Assembly: GCA_050116035.1 (NCBI GenBank)
Contig: JASFPJ010000175.1
Span: 1-6,909 of the forward strand
Origin: SOIA01 sp050116035
Lineage (GTDB): Bacteria; Acidobacteriota; Aminicenantia; Aminicenantales; Aminicenantaceae
Direction of reading: 5' to 3'
DNA: 6,909 bases
Numbering within the stretch: the first letter of the stretch is position 1; each line of letters begins with the position of its first letter. Of this stretch, positions 1 to 6,199 are shown one piece after another. Both the position numbers and the translations under genes were made by a program. The notes beneath the pieces are model-generated. The model made no database searches. It was not told the DNA's origin and saw only the letters and a program-made list of their open reading frames with translations.

Positions 1-410
1 GCGGGTTGAAGCTTGACACAGGGAAACTCCCCGCATTCGAAACAGAATTCCAACCCCTTCTCTTTGATGCACTTAAGTGTCTCACAGGGTTGGCCCAGAT
101 GTCTACATCCATTCTCTCTCCTGCATCCCTTGCAGGCAACTTTTTCTGGATCTTTTTGGATTTTTGCTGCAAATGCCTTTTTGAATTCCTCCGTGATGTT
201 GCCTTCATAAATCTCGCAGTTGAAACAATCCAGGCCACAGGGGGCGGTCAAACTCCTTTTTAAAGCAGAATTCATTTTTTCCTCCTTTTCTTTGAGACTT
301 TTTTCTGGCTTTAAAGCGAAAATCAGGTTTGATTTTAAAGATGCTCCGGCACCTAATAAAATAAGGGCGCTTTGAATAACAAAATGTCTTCGGTTCATTG
401 TGTTCCTCAT
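1..410 (-). CDS. Tat-signal DUF3795 cysteine-rich protein (3' end outside window)
   Basis: The reading frame is open from an ATG at 410-408 to the window edge, giving 136 visible residues with the C-terminus missing. Residues 1-35 look like a twin-arginine signal: MRNTMNRRHF has RR at 7-8, then a hydrophobic stretch VIQSALILLGAGASL, so export of the folded protein is predicted. A charged Lys/Glu linker (35-45) follows, then a DUF3795-type domain from about residue 55: APCGLDCFNC, a CKGC pair, a CRHLGQPC stretch and FCFECGEFPC. There are eleven cysteines in about 75 residues, suggesting metal or Fe-S binding. The function of DUF3795 is unknown. The 410 start has GAGGTG five bases upstream; an ATG at 398 would also keep the RR motif. 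A second in-frame start lies at 275. The gene follows the sigma-factor gene on the same strand after a T-rich 121-base gap with no clear terminator hairpin. The family call is fairly sure; the role is not. Confidence 0.82.
   Translation of the reverse strand, partial: MRNTMNRRHFVIQSALILLGAGASLKSNLIFALKPEKSLKEKEEKMNSALKRSLTAPCGLDCFNCEIYEGNITEEFKKAFAAKIQKDPEKVACKGCRRENGCRHLGQPCETLKCIKEKGLEFCFECGEFPCVKLQP
281..287 (-). promoter_or_regulatory. Strong internal ribosome binding site ahead of ATG 275
   Basis: On the minus strand AAGGAGG sits five bases before an in-frame ATG (275-273) inside the DUF3795 gene. It is a better Shine-Dalgarno match than the GAGGTG of the upstream start (416-421). Translation from here would give MNSALKRSLTAPCGLDC..., the DUF3795 domain without the Tat signal. 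It could be a true second start or a by-product of the Lys/Glu codons in the linker. Confidence 0.5.
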
Positions 411-531
411 TTTTTCACCTCTTTTTTTAAATTCCTTCTCATATGGTCTTGTGAAAAAATTATGAAATTTCATTGGCTTTCACTTAATGAGTGGAGAAAT
501 AGGAAAAAATGTGACAAAAAAAATGAATGAT

Positions 532-1269
532 TTAGACGAGATGATCCTTGATCGCCAGAATCTGCCGGCTTTCACGGAAGAAATGGATATCCTTCACCGT
601 TTTCTTTAGTTTTTGATACTCCGAAGGAAGATCAATACCCAAGACATGTTTTTTCATTCGACAAGAGCAATTCCCATCGGGCTTAAAGAGCACACATTCC
701 TCGTTTAAGAAATTATGCAGCTTTTTTCGACTCCGAGAGACTTTTTTTCTCACCGTGCTTTCCTGCTCTTCCGTTATCATGGAGATTTCTCTGTGGGAAA
801 GGCCGGCGATATCATACAGGATGTAGAGAAGACGGTCCTGGTTGGATAGGCAGTGAAGAATGCCTGTTAAGCATTTGTCACACATTTCTTTGATCCATCT
901 CCTTTTGTCCACTTCCTGCTCAAACGGCGATTCTCTCTCTCCGTTTCTGAAATATTCACTCAGATATCGAGTTGAATAGACCTTTTCGTTCTTGGCTTGC
1001 CTCAAGATCACCCTTGAAGCGATAGAGTATATCCATGTGGATATTTTTGATTCGCCTTTGAATGTTTTCAGACTTTTTAAGATCTCCATCCAGGCTTCCT
1101 GGGCTGCATCTTTGGCTAACTCAGGATTTTGAATCATCCGATGACTTATGGCGGAAACCAGTCCCCTGTATTCTTTGGTGATTTCTTCTTTGGATTGAAA
1201 AGCGGTTTGCATAACTGTCATTTTTATTATTAAGAATAAAACACTAGCTGTCAATAAACCTGCTTTCAT
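532..1269 (-). CDS. ECF-like sigma-70 family RNA polymerase sigma factor with C-terminal Cys cluster
   Basis: This is a 245-residue frame with the two sigma domains of the ECF type. Region 2 spans about residues 30-95 and includes NPELAKDAAQEAW and FKGESKISTWIYSIASRV, the core-binding and -10-recognition part. Region 4 spans about 135-190, with LSNQDRLLYILYDIAGLSHREIS and STVRKKVSRSRKKL, the -35-reading helix-turn-helix. Extra cysteines sit between the domains (C130, C133, C140) and in the tail (C192, C201, C203; pattern CVLFKPDGNCSCR). I recall similar tails ending in a C-x-C motif in a branch of ECF-like sigma factors. No anti-sigma factor is visible. The start is doubtful: no ATG has a good ribosome site, and residues 1-16 are hydrophobic and unlike a sigma factor. 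ATGs at 1221 (residue 17) or 1212 (residue 20) are realistic alternatives; the longest frame is reported. The aminotransferase gene is divergent and the DUF3795 gene lies downstream. Confidence 0.88.
   Translation of the reverse strand: MKAGLLTASVLFLIIKMTVMQTAFQSKEEITKEYRGLVSAISHRMIQNPELAKDAAQEAWMEILKSLKTFKGESKISTWIYSIASRVILRQAKNEKVYSTRYLSEYFRNGERESPFEQEVDKRRWIKEMCDKCLTGILHCLSNQDRLLYILYDIAGLSHREISMITEEQESTVRKKVSRSRKKLHNFLNEECVLFKPDGNCSCRMKKHVLGIDLPSEYQKLKKTVKDIHFFRESRQILAIKDHLV
1226..1254 (-). promoter_or_regulatory. Near-consensus sigma-70 promoter inside the sigma-factor frame
   Basis: On the minus strand TTGACA (1254-1249, 6/6) is followed after exactly 17 bases by AATAAT (1231-1226, 5/6 to TATAAT). 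Transcription would start near 1219, giving a leader of only a few bases before the ATG at 1212-1210, or starting almost at the ATG at 1221-1219. This argues that the sigma factor starts later than the longest frame suggests. Confidence 0.5.
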
Positions 1270-1297
1270 TTGACTCGATGTTCATAAATTTTATACA
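1270..1297 (+). promoter_or_regulatory. Putative sigma-70 promoter for the aminotransferase/URO-D operon
   Basis: TTGACT (1270-1275, 5/6 to the -35 consensus) and TATACA (1292-1297, 4/6 to the -10 consensus) are separated by 16 bases. Transcription would start around 1304, leaving a leader of about 43 bases before the ATG at 1347. The site lies in the short divergent region shared with the sigma-factor gene. On the minus strand the same A/T stretch reads TATAAA (1295-1290), so the two directions may compete. Confidence 0.4.
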
Positions 1298-1330
1298 ACT
1301 TGAGTGGACACAATCATTCCCAAACTGAAT

Positions 1331-1337
1331 AAAGGAG
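1331..1337 (+). promoter_or_regulatory. Ribosome binding site of the aminotransferase
   Basis: AAAGGAG lies nine bases before the ATG at 1347 and decides that start over the in-frame ATG at 1362 (residue 6), which would be about 24 bases away. Confidence 0.65.
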
Positions 1338-1346
1338 AAAGACGTT

Positions 1347-2465
1347 ATGTGGTTCAATCGTATGGAGCTAGAAATATGGTTTGACAGGTACCAGTATGAG
1401 ATTGACTATGACATTGGAGAGAGCGCCGTCAAAACCCTCTCTGTGAAGGATACTGAAATTGACCTTGAAAAAGTCCTGCTGCGGTATGGATACCACACAG
1501 GGAACCCGGCTTTGAGGAAGGTTATTGCCGAACAGTATCCTGGGCTTTCTGGTGATCATATAGTCGTCACCACAGGGGCCAGCGAAGCCAATTTCGCAGT
1601 CGTGGCAGCCCTGGTTAAACCGGGTGACCATGTCATCATCGAGCATCCAAATTATCCATCTCTGTATGAAGTTCCCCGCTCTCTGGGCTGCAATGTCAGC
1701 CTCTTCACTCTGAAGTTTGAAAATCGGTTCAGGCCTGACTTAGAAGAGCTGAAGAGAATAATAACTCCTCAGACAAAACTTGTGAGCCTGACACATCCCA
1801 ATAATCCAACTGGCTCCATGATCTCTGAAGAAGACCTGCACGAAATCATAAAACATGTCGAATCACACGATACCTTTCTCTTGTTTGATGAAACCTACCG
1901 CCACATGGCTTTCGATGAAAACCTCCTGCCTCCTGCTGCCTCAATCAGCCCGAAAGTCATCAGCATCGCGAGCATGTCCAAATGCTATGGACTTCCAGGA
2001 ATCCGAACCGGCTGGCTGGCCACCAAAAACCAATTTATTCTGGATGCGGCTGTGGCTATCAGGGAACAATTGAGCATATCCAATAACACCTTGAGTGAAG
2101 AAATCGCCCTCTCTGTGTTGAAGCGGAAGGAAAAGTATTTAGGGAGTGCCAGAAGCCGAATCGAACGAAACCGCGAGCTTGTCGCCAACTGGATGTCCAA
2201 ACAAGAGGATTTTGAGTGGATATATCCTGAAGCGGGTGTCGTCAGTTTTCCGAGAATCAAGAAACATGTCAAAGTCGAACCTGAAAAACTGTACCGCCTG
2301 CTGGCAGAAAAATACAGGACTTTCATAGTCCCAGGCCGCTGCTTTGAGATGGACGAAAACCATTTCAGGATCGGATTTGGGGCAGATGCAGAAGAGATCA
2401 AAACAGGACTCTCAAACTTGAACCAAGCTCTAGACGAGCTTCTCGCAACTGAAAAAACGGAGTGA
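1347..2465 (+). CDS. Fold-type-I PLP-dependent aminotransferase (class I/II)
   Basis: This 372-residue protein has the full set of class I/II aminotransferase landmarks. RYGYHTGNPALRKVIAEQY (46-64) is the N-terminal substrate-side motif. TTGASEA (75-81) is the cofactor phosphate loop. HPNNPTG (150-156) supplies the Asn at 153. LLFDETY (178-184) supplies Asp181 against the pyridine nitrogen and Tyr184. SMSKCYGLPGIRTGW (209-223) holds the Schiff-base Lys212 and phosphate-binding Arg220. HFRIGFG (339-345) gives the substrate-carboxylate Arg341. It is therefore expected to be active and cytosolic. The substrate cannot be read from sequence: the ELEIWFDRYQYEIDY start resembles a poorly characterised branch rather than housekeeping AspAT or HisC. 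It is the first gene of a pair, as its TGA (2463-2465) is part of the ribosome site region of the URO-D gene. Length is normal for the family. Confidence 0.92.
   Translation: MWFNRMELEIWFDRYQYEIDYDIGESAVKTLSVKDTEIDLEKVLLRYGYHTGNPALRKVIAEQYPGLSGDHIVVTTGASEANFAVVAALVKPGDHVIIEHPNYPSLYEVPRSLGCNVSLFTLKFENRFRPDLEELKRIITPQTKLVSLTHPNNPTGSMISEEDLHEIIKHVESHDTFLLFDETYRHMAFDENLLPPAASISPKVISIASMSKCYGLPGIRTGWLATKNQFILDAAVAIREQLSISNNTLSEEIALSVLKRKEKYLGSARSRIERNRELVANWMSKQEDFEWIYPEAGVVSFPRIKKHVKVEPEKLYRLLAEKYRTFIVPGRCFEMDENHFRIGFGADAEEIKTGLSNLNQALDELLATEKTE
2459..2462 (+). promoter_or_regulatory. Ribosome binding site of the URO-D gene, inside the aminotransferase end
   Basis: GGAG at 2459-2462 runs directly into the aminotransferase TGA. 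It lies six bases before a GTG (2469) and nine before an ATG (2472), which are adjacent in-frame start codons. Ribosomes finishing the first gene would be placed to restart on the second, so translational coupling is likely. Confidence 0.6.
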
Positions 2466-2468
2466 ACA

Positions 2469-3512
2469 GTGATGAACTGGGATGAAATCCCTGAGAGAAA
2501 AGACGAGCCAAACTTCGAAAATTTGCTCGCTGTCCTCCGGCGCGAAGTTCCTGACAGACCCACCTTGTTTGAATTCTACTTTAATGAGAGGTTATACAGC
2601 CGTTTGGTCCCCGGCCTCATTCCAGCCGATCAAGAGGCGTGGCACAGACGCACCATTCAAACATTCTATAGACTCGGATACGACTTCGCCACAATCCTGC
2701 TTCCGGGATTTCAATTCACGGACCCTGACCTTCGGGAGACTAAAGAAACTTTTTCCTTGAATGAAGGCGCCGTGATCCGCAATCAAAAGGAATTCGACTC
2801 CTTTGAATGGCCAAATCCTGAAGAGGCGGACTACGAACTCCTGAGTCACCTCTCTAAAGACATGCCGAAGGGGATGAAACTCATCCCCTATTCACCTGAT
2901 GGCGTTCTTGAGAATGTGGTCAGACTGATGGGTTTCGATGAATTGTGCTACAAATTATCCGATGATCCGCGATTGGTCGAAGATGTTTTCGAACAGGTCG
3001 GTGCGCGTCTTGTTCGATATTATGAGAAAGTCGTTCCGTACGAATGTGTGGGGGCCGGTTTGGCCAATGACGACTGGGGATTCATCAGCAACACACTAAT
3101 CTCAACCGATGCTTTGCGCCGCTTTGTTTTCCCCTGGTACAAACAAATTGTCGAAATCTTTCATTCCGCAGGCAAGCCAGTTATTCTGCACTCGTGTGGT
3201 TACTTTAAAAATATCATTGAGGATATAATCGAGGATATTCGTTTCGACGGCCGTCATTCCTACGAAGATAACATCATGCCCGTTGAACACGCTTACGAAG
3301 AATATCATGACCGTGTAGCCATCATTGGCGGAATCGATGTTAATTTCATGTGCCGCTCCACCCCCGAGGAAGTTTATGGTAGGTCTAAGGCCATGCTGGA
3401 ACGTGCCGCAGAGCGAGGAGGGTTTGCGCTGGGCACAGGCAACAGCGTCCCGGAATATGTTCCGGATGAAAACTTCTTTGCCCTGATCCGCGCCGCATTA
3501 GACCTGGCTTAG
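2469..3512 (+). CDS. Uroporphyrinogen decarboxylase-family (corrinoid methyltransferase-like) protein
   Basis: This 347-residue protein has the URO-D-type TIM barrel pattern. Key blocks are GLANDDWGFISNTLISTDALRRFVFPWYKQIV (196-228), GKPVILHSCG (235-244) and LGTGNSVPEYVPDEN (321-335). The H-x-C in HSCG (241, 243) matches two of the three zinc ligands of the MtaA/MtbA/CmuA methyltransferases, which move methyl groups between corrinoid proteins and thiols. The third Cys those enzymes carry appears replaced in GNSVP, a form I associate with uncharacterised URO-D-like proteins. The N-terminal arginine-rich motif of true HemE is absent, so heme synthesis is unlikely. No corrinoid protein gene is in view. 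Start is GTG 2469 or ATG 2472. It is coupled to the aminotransferase, suggesting a shared pathway with an amino compound, but the substrate is unknown. Confidence 0.87.
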   Translation: MMNWDEIPERKDEPNFENLLAVLRREVPDRPTLFEFYFNERLYSRLVPGLIPADQEAWHRRTIQTFYRLGYDFATILLPGFQFTDPDLRETKETFSLNEGAVIRNQKEFDSFEWPNPEEADYELLSHLSKDMPKGMKLIPYSPDGVLENVVRLMGFDELCYKLSDDPRLVEDVFEQVGARLVRYYEKVVPYECVGAGLANDDWGFISNTLISTDALRRFVFPWYKQIVEIFHSAGKPVILHSCGYFKNIIEDIIEDIRFDGRHSYEDNIMPVEHAYEEYHDRVAIIGGIDVNFMCRSTPEEVYGRSKAMLERAAERGGFALGTGNSVPEYVPDENFFALIRAALDLA

Positions 3513-3640
3513 ATAACTCAAACAGCAAGGTATTGATATAAAAAGAACGGAACTACTTCTGCAAGACGTTTCTGTCAAATTTGAATAACGCGGCCACTTA
3601 AATCTCCAGGATAATCCAGAAATTGGTGTGGGTTAGCGAA

Positions 3641-5980
3641 TTATTCGTAACGGATGGAATCGACCGGGTTGGCCAGGGCGGTCTTGATGACCTGATAGCT
3701 TATCGTGATCACCGCCACCACAAAAGTGAACGTTACTGTCGCCACAATCCCTCCCGCATCCAACTTTGTCCGAAGAACAAAAAGATTCAGGAACATCCTG
3801 GCCGCAAAATAAGCCGCAGGAACCGCAATCAGGTTGGCTATCAGAATGATCTTGAGAAACTTCCGCGACAGCAGGAACACAACCCCCGGCACCGAAGCTC
3901 CCAGGACCTTACGAATGCCGATCTCTTTTCTTTTCTGTTCAAAAAGGAGTGAAGCCAGACCGAATAATCCCAGGATGGATATGAAAACCGCTAAAAAGGC
4001 AAGGCTATTCAAGATATAATTCATTATCCTTATAGGAACATAGACATACTCAAACAAGTCATCGAGGAACATGTATTCGAAGGGAAAATCCGGCGATGTC
4101 TCTTTGAAGACCTTTTCGACATGGGCCAGGCTCCCCTCTATATCCCTGGGACTGACTTTAATCAGGAGGTCGTAATACCAGCTGGGCCGAATACCCATAA
4201 CCATCGGAGAGATATTGAAGACCAAGGGTTGATGGTTGAAATTTTTGACCACACCGATGATTCTTCCAGGCCGGCCGGCCAGAGCAACCCGTTTTCCAAT
4301 CGGGTTCGTCATACCCATAAAACGGACTGCTGATTCGTTGACCACATACGCCTCTGAGGCGTCTGTCGGGTATTCTTCAGAAAAATCCCGGCCTTGCACA
4401 ATCTCCAGGTCAAATGTCTCCGCGTAGTCATGGTCGACATACAGAAAGTTCAATTCCACTTCCTTATCCGCATCCATGCCTTCCCATTCGAAATTATTGA
4501 CGTTAAAAAGCAAGTGGGGAAGGGCCGAGGCGAAAGTCACATTGAGGATACGCGGGTCCTGCAGTAATCTCTCTTTGAAAGCCTTATGGGTTTCTCTCAA
4601 CTGGTCATTCACCTGAATGCGCACGATTTGTTTCCGTGAGAAACCCATCTCGGCGTTTCGGATGAGGTGCATTTGTTTGTAGGCAACTATGGTCATGATG
4701 ATCAGCAGCACGGATACGGAAAATTGGCTGATAACCAGAACAGTCCGAAGAGCAGACCCCTTCCATCCTCTGCTGATATCATTTTTCAATACTTTTACAG
4801 GTTGGAAGGCGGAGAGAAAAAAAGCCGGATAGCTCCCCGCAATAAACCCGGTGACCACCGCCGCGCCAACAAGCGAAATGTAGATGAACATATTCCCGGA
4901 GCCCAGAAGAGACATCTCTTTACCTTGAAGCCTGTTGAACACCGGAAGGAAAAGATCAACCAGCACAATTGCCAGACAGAATGAGATCAATGAGAGAAGA
5001 ACTGATTCTCCCAGGAACTGCCTGATGATATCCGACCGTCTGGCACCGACCACTTTTCGCATCCCCACTTCCAGAGCCCGTATGCTGGAGCGGGCCGTTG
5101 TGATATTCATGAAGTTGATGCAGGCGATAGCCAGGATCATGACCGCGATCACGCCAAAGATAAGAACGATTCTCCTGTCACTGCGGCCTCCCTGAATGAT
5201 GTTCAAGTGAGCCTCTCTCACAGGCTGAAGAGCTATTGTGTAGTCATCTTCTGGATGGTATCTCTGGATGATGCCGGCGATCTTGCGGTTAAGGTCCTCC
5301 ACAGAAGCCCCTTCCTGAAGCTGAACATAGCCATCGGCCTCGCGCCACCAGGAAGAGAGACGCTCGCTGTCATAAAGCTGGAGTGAGGCAATGAAGTCAA
5401 ACTGAAGGTGCGAATTGTAGGGGACCTTTTCTATGATGCCGGTCACCTCAAGATCCTTTGAGTTGTTCCAGTGGAGAATCTTCCCAATGGGATCTTCGTC
5501 GCCAAAATATCTTCGAGCCGCCTCCTTTGTCACGACTACAGAATTCGGCTTATCCAAAGCCGTCTTCTGGTTCCCTGCGGCAAAATCATAGGAAAACATG
5601 GAGAAAAAAGAAGGATCGGCAAAAAAGAACCGCTGTTCATAGAACGTGATGTCGTCATACCGGACAGCGCTGGGGTAGCCGCGGGTCCTGACTCGGGTCA
5701 CATCAACAATTTCAGGATACTCTTCCTTGAGGATCTTGGGCAGAATATAGGGAGTGCTGGGTACTCCCGGGTCACTTGGATCATCGGCTCTCTTGAGAAT
5801 GATGCGGTAGAGTTGGTGGCTATGTGTGTGGAACGTATCATAGTTTAGCTCGTCATAGACCCAGAGGAAGATGAGGATGAAACAAGCCATCCCCACAGTC
5901 AGGCCAGCTATATTGATGAAGGAATAGCCTTTGAATCTCCTGATATTCCTGAATGCTGTCTTGATGTAGTTTTTAAACAT
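3641..5980 (-). CDS. MacB/FtsX-like ABC transporter permease, two core domains
   Basis: This 779-residue inner-membrane protein has the arrangement MacB_PCD-FtsX-MacB_PCD-FtsX. The N-terminus (MFKNYIKTAFRNIRR, first membrane helix about 21-42) is typical. A periplasmic domain (about 45-268) follows, then three helices (about 271-293, 325-347, 364-388) carrying the signature EVGMRKVVGARRSDII (304-319). A second half starts with a helix at about 411-433, a second periplasmic domain (435-650) and three helices (655-679, 708-730, 744-765) with EIGIRKVLGASVPGVV (686-701). The doubled signature shows an internal duplication. Such proteins need a separate ATPase, which is not in this window; transport or mechanical work on lipids, peptides or toxic compounds is known for relatives, but the substrate here is unknown. 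AGGAG (5986-5990) lies five bases before the ATG. Upstream is a sigma-54 promoter with dyad sites. Confidence 0.93.
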   Translation of the reverse strand: MFKNYIKTAFRNIRRFKGYSFINIAGLTVGMACFILIFLWVYDELNYDTFHTHSHQLYRIILKRADDPSDPGVPSTPYILPKILKEEYPEIVDVTRVRTRGYPSAVRYDDITFYEQRFFFADPSFFSMFSYDFAAGNQKTALDKPNSVVVTKEAARRYFGDEDPIGKILHWNNSKDLEVTGIIEKVPYNSHLQFDFIASLQLYDSERLSSWWREADGYVQLQEGASVEDLNRKIAGIIQRYHPEDDYTIALQPVREAHLNIIQGGRSDRRIVLIFGVIAVMILAIACINFMNITTARSSIRALEVGMRKVVGARRSDIIRQFLGESVLLSLISFCLAIVLVDLFLPVFNRLQGKEMSLLGSGNMFIYISLVGAAVVTGFIAGSYPAFFLSAFQPVKVLKNDISRGWKGSALRTVLVISQFSVSVLLIIMTIVAYKQMHLIRNAEMGFSRKQIVRIQVNDQLRETHKAFKERLLQDPRILNVTFASALPHLLFNVNNFEWEGMDADKEVELNFLYVDHDYAETFDLEIVQGRDFSEEYPTDASEAYVVNESAVRFMGMTNPIGKRVALAGRPGRIIGVVKNFNHQPLVFNISPMVMGIRPSWYYDLLIKVSPRDIEGSLAHVEKVFKETSPDFPFEYMFLDDLFEYVYVPIRIMNYILNSLAFLAVFISILGLFGLASLLFEQKRKEIGIRKVLGASVPGVVFLLSRKFLKIILIANLIAVPAAYFAARMFLNLFVLRTKLDAGGIVATVTFTFVVAVITISYQVIKTALANPVDSIRYE

Positions 5981-6036
5981 GGGGACTCCTGTTTTTGAGA
6001 ATCTTAAAGGATAACATGATTTTCATTCTGTAAAAA

Positions 6037-6052
6037 AGCAAATTTCATGCCA
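6037..6052 (-). promoter_or_regulatory. Sigma-54 (RpoN) -24/-12 promoter of the permease gene
   Basis: The minus strand reads TGGCATGAAATTTGCT, matching the consensus TGGCACG-N4-TTGCW at all but one fixed base, with GG and GC separated by the required ten bases. Transcription would begin near 6026, about 46 bases before the permease ATG. Sigma-54 promoters need an ATP-driven NtrC-type activator bound upstream, and candidate sites exist at 6106-6142. The call is based on pattern match and position. Confidence 0.72.
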
Positions 6053-6105
6053 TATCGAGGGACTGGAGAGAAAGATCGAGAAAAAAGGAAAAAACGGGAT
6101 TTCAA

Positions 6106-6123
6106 TGTCCGAAATCGGATACA
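6106..6123. promoter_or_regulatory. Dyad site 1, candidate activator (enhancer) site
   Basis: TGTCCGAAATCGGATACA contains the inverted repeat TCCGA-AA-TCGGA with partly symmetric flanks. Its centre (6113.5) is about 87 bases upstream of the predicted sigma-54 transcript start. A purine-rich stretch with two A6 tracts (6081-6086, 6089-6094) lies between the site and the promoter and could help bending. Confidence 0.5.
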
Positions 6124-6126
6124 AAA

Positions 6127-6142
6127 TGTTCACATCCGAACA
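6127..6142. promoter_or_regulatory. Dyad site 2, candidate activator (enhancer) site
   Basis: TGTTCACATCCGAACA is a perfect 5-base inverted repeat (TGTTC/GAACA) with a 6-base spacer. It shares TGT-C and CCGA-type blocks with site 1. Its centre (6134.5) is exactly 21 bp from that of site 1, placing both on the same face of the helix, as expected for tandem binding of one dimeric activator. Confidence 0.5.
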
Positions 6143-6175
6143 GACACAGAAATTATGGATTTTTTAATTTTTCAG

Positions 6176-6199
6176 CCTGAATTACTGAACTATTGAACT
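6176..6199. repeat. Three degenerate 8-base tandem units
   Basis: CCTGAATT, ACTGAACT and ATTGAACT follow one another without gaps and share the TGAA core plus a final T. They cover the last codons and the stop of the beta-propeller gene. The array is short and may be chance. Confidence 0.3.

Noticed and set aside
6..263. Plus-strand 85-codon reading frame at the left edge
   Set aside because: It lies antisense to the DUF3795 gene, whose Cys pattern and ribosome sites clearly mark the minus strand as coding.
459..487. Minus-strand promoter TTAAGT-N17-CATAAT ahead of the DUF3795 gene
   Set aside because: The -10 is reasonable but the -35 matches only 3 of 6 bases; in such A/T-rich DNA this is too weak to list as a feature.
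1305..1321. Sigma-54-like element GTGGACACAATCATTCC before the aminotransferase
   Set aside because: The GG is present, but the position of the essential -12 GC reads TC, and a sigma-70-like promoter fits better.
1985..2563. Minus-strand 192-codon reading frame
   Set aside because: It is Ser/Arg-rich, matches no family I recognise, and is antisense to the aminotransferase, whose active-site motifs are intact.
2469..3512. Housekeeping uroporphyrinogen decarboxylase (HemE)
   Set aside because: The N-terminal arginine motif of HemE is missing, while the HSCG zinc-type motif of the methyltransferase-like branch is present.
3632..3651. Hairpin GTTAG-CGAA-TTA-TTCG-TAAC over the permease stop codon as a terminator
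   Set aside because: The stem has a bulge and few G-C pairs, and no T run follows on either strand, so it does not qualify as an intrinsic terminator. I saw no convincing terminator in 3513-3640.
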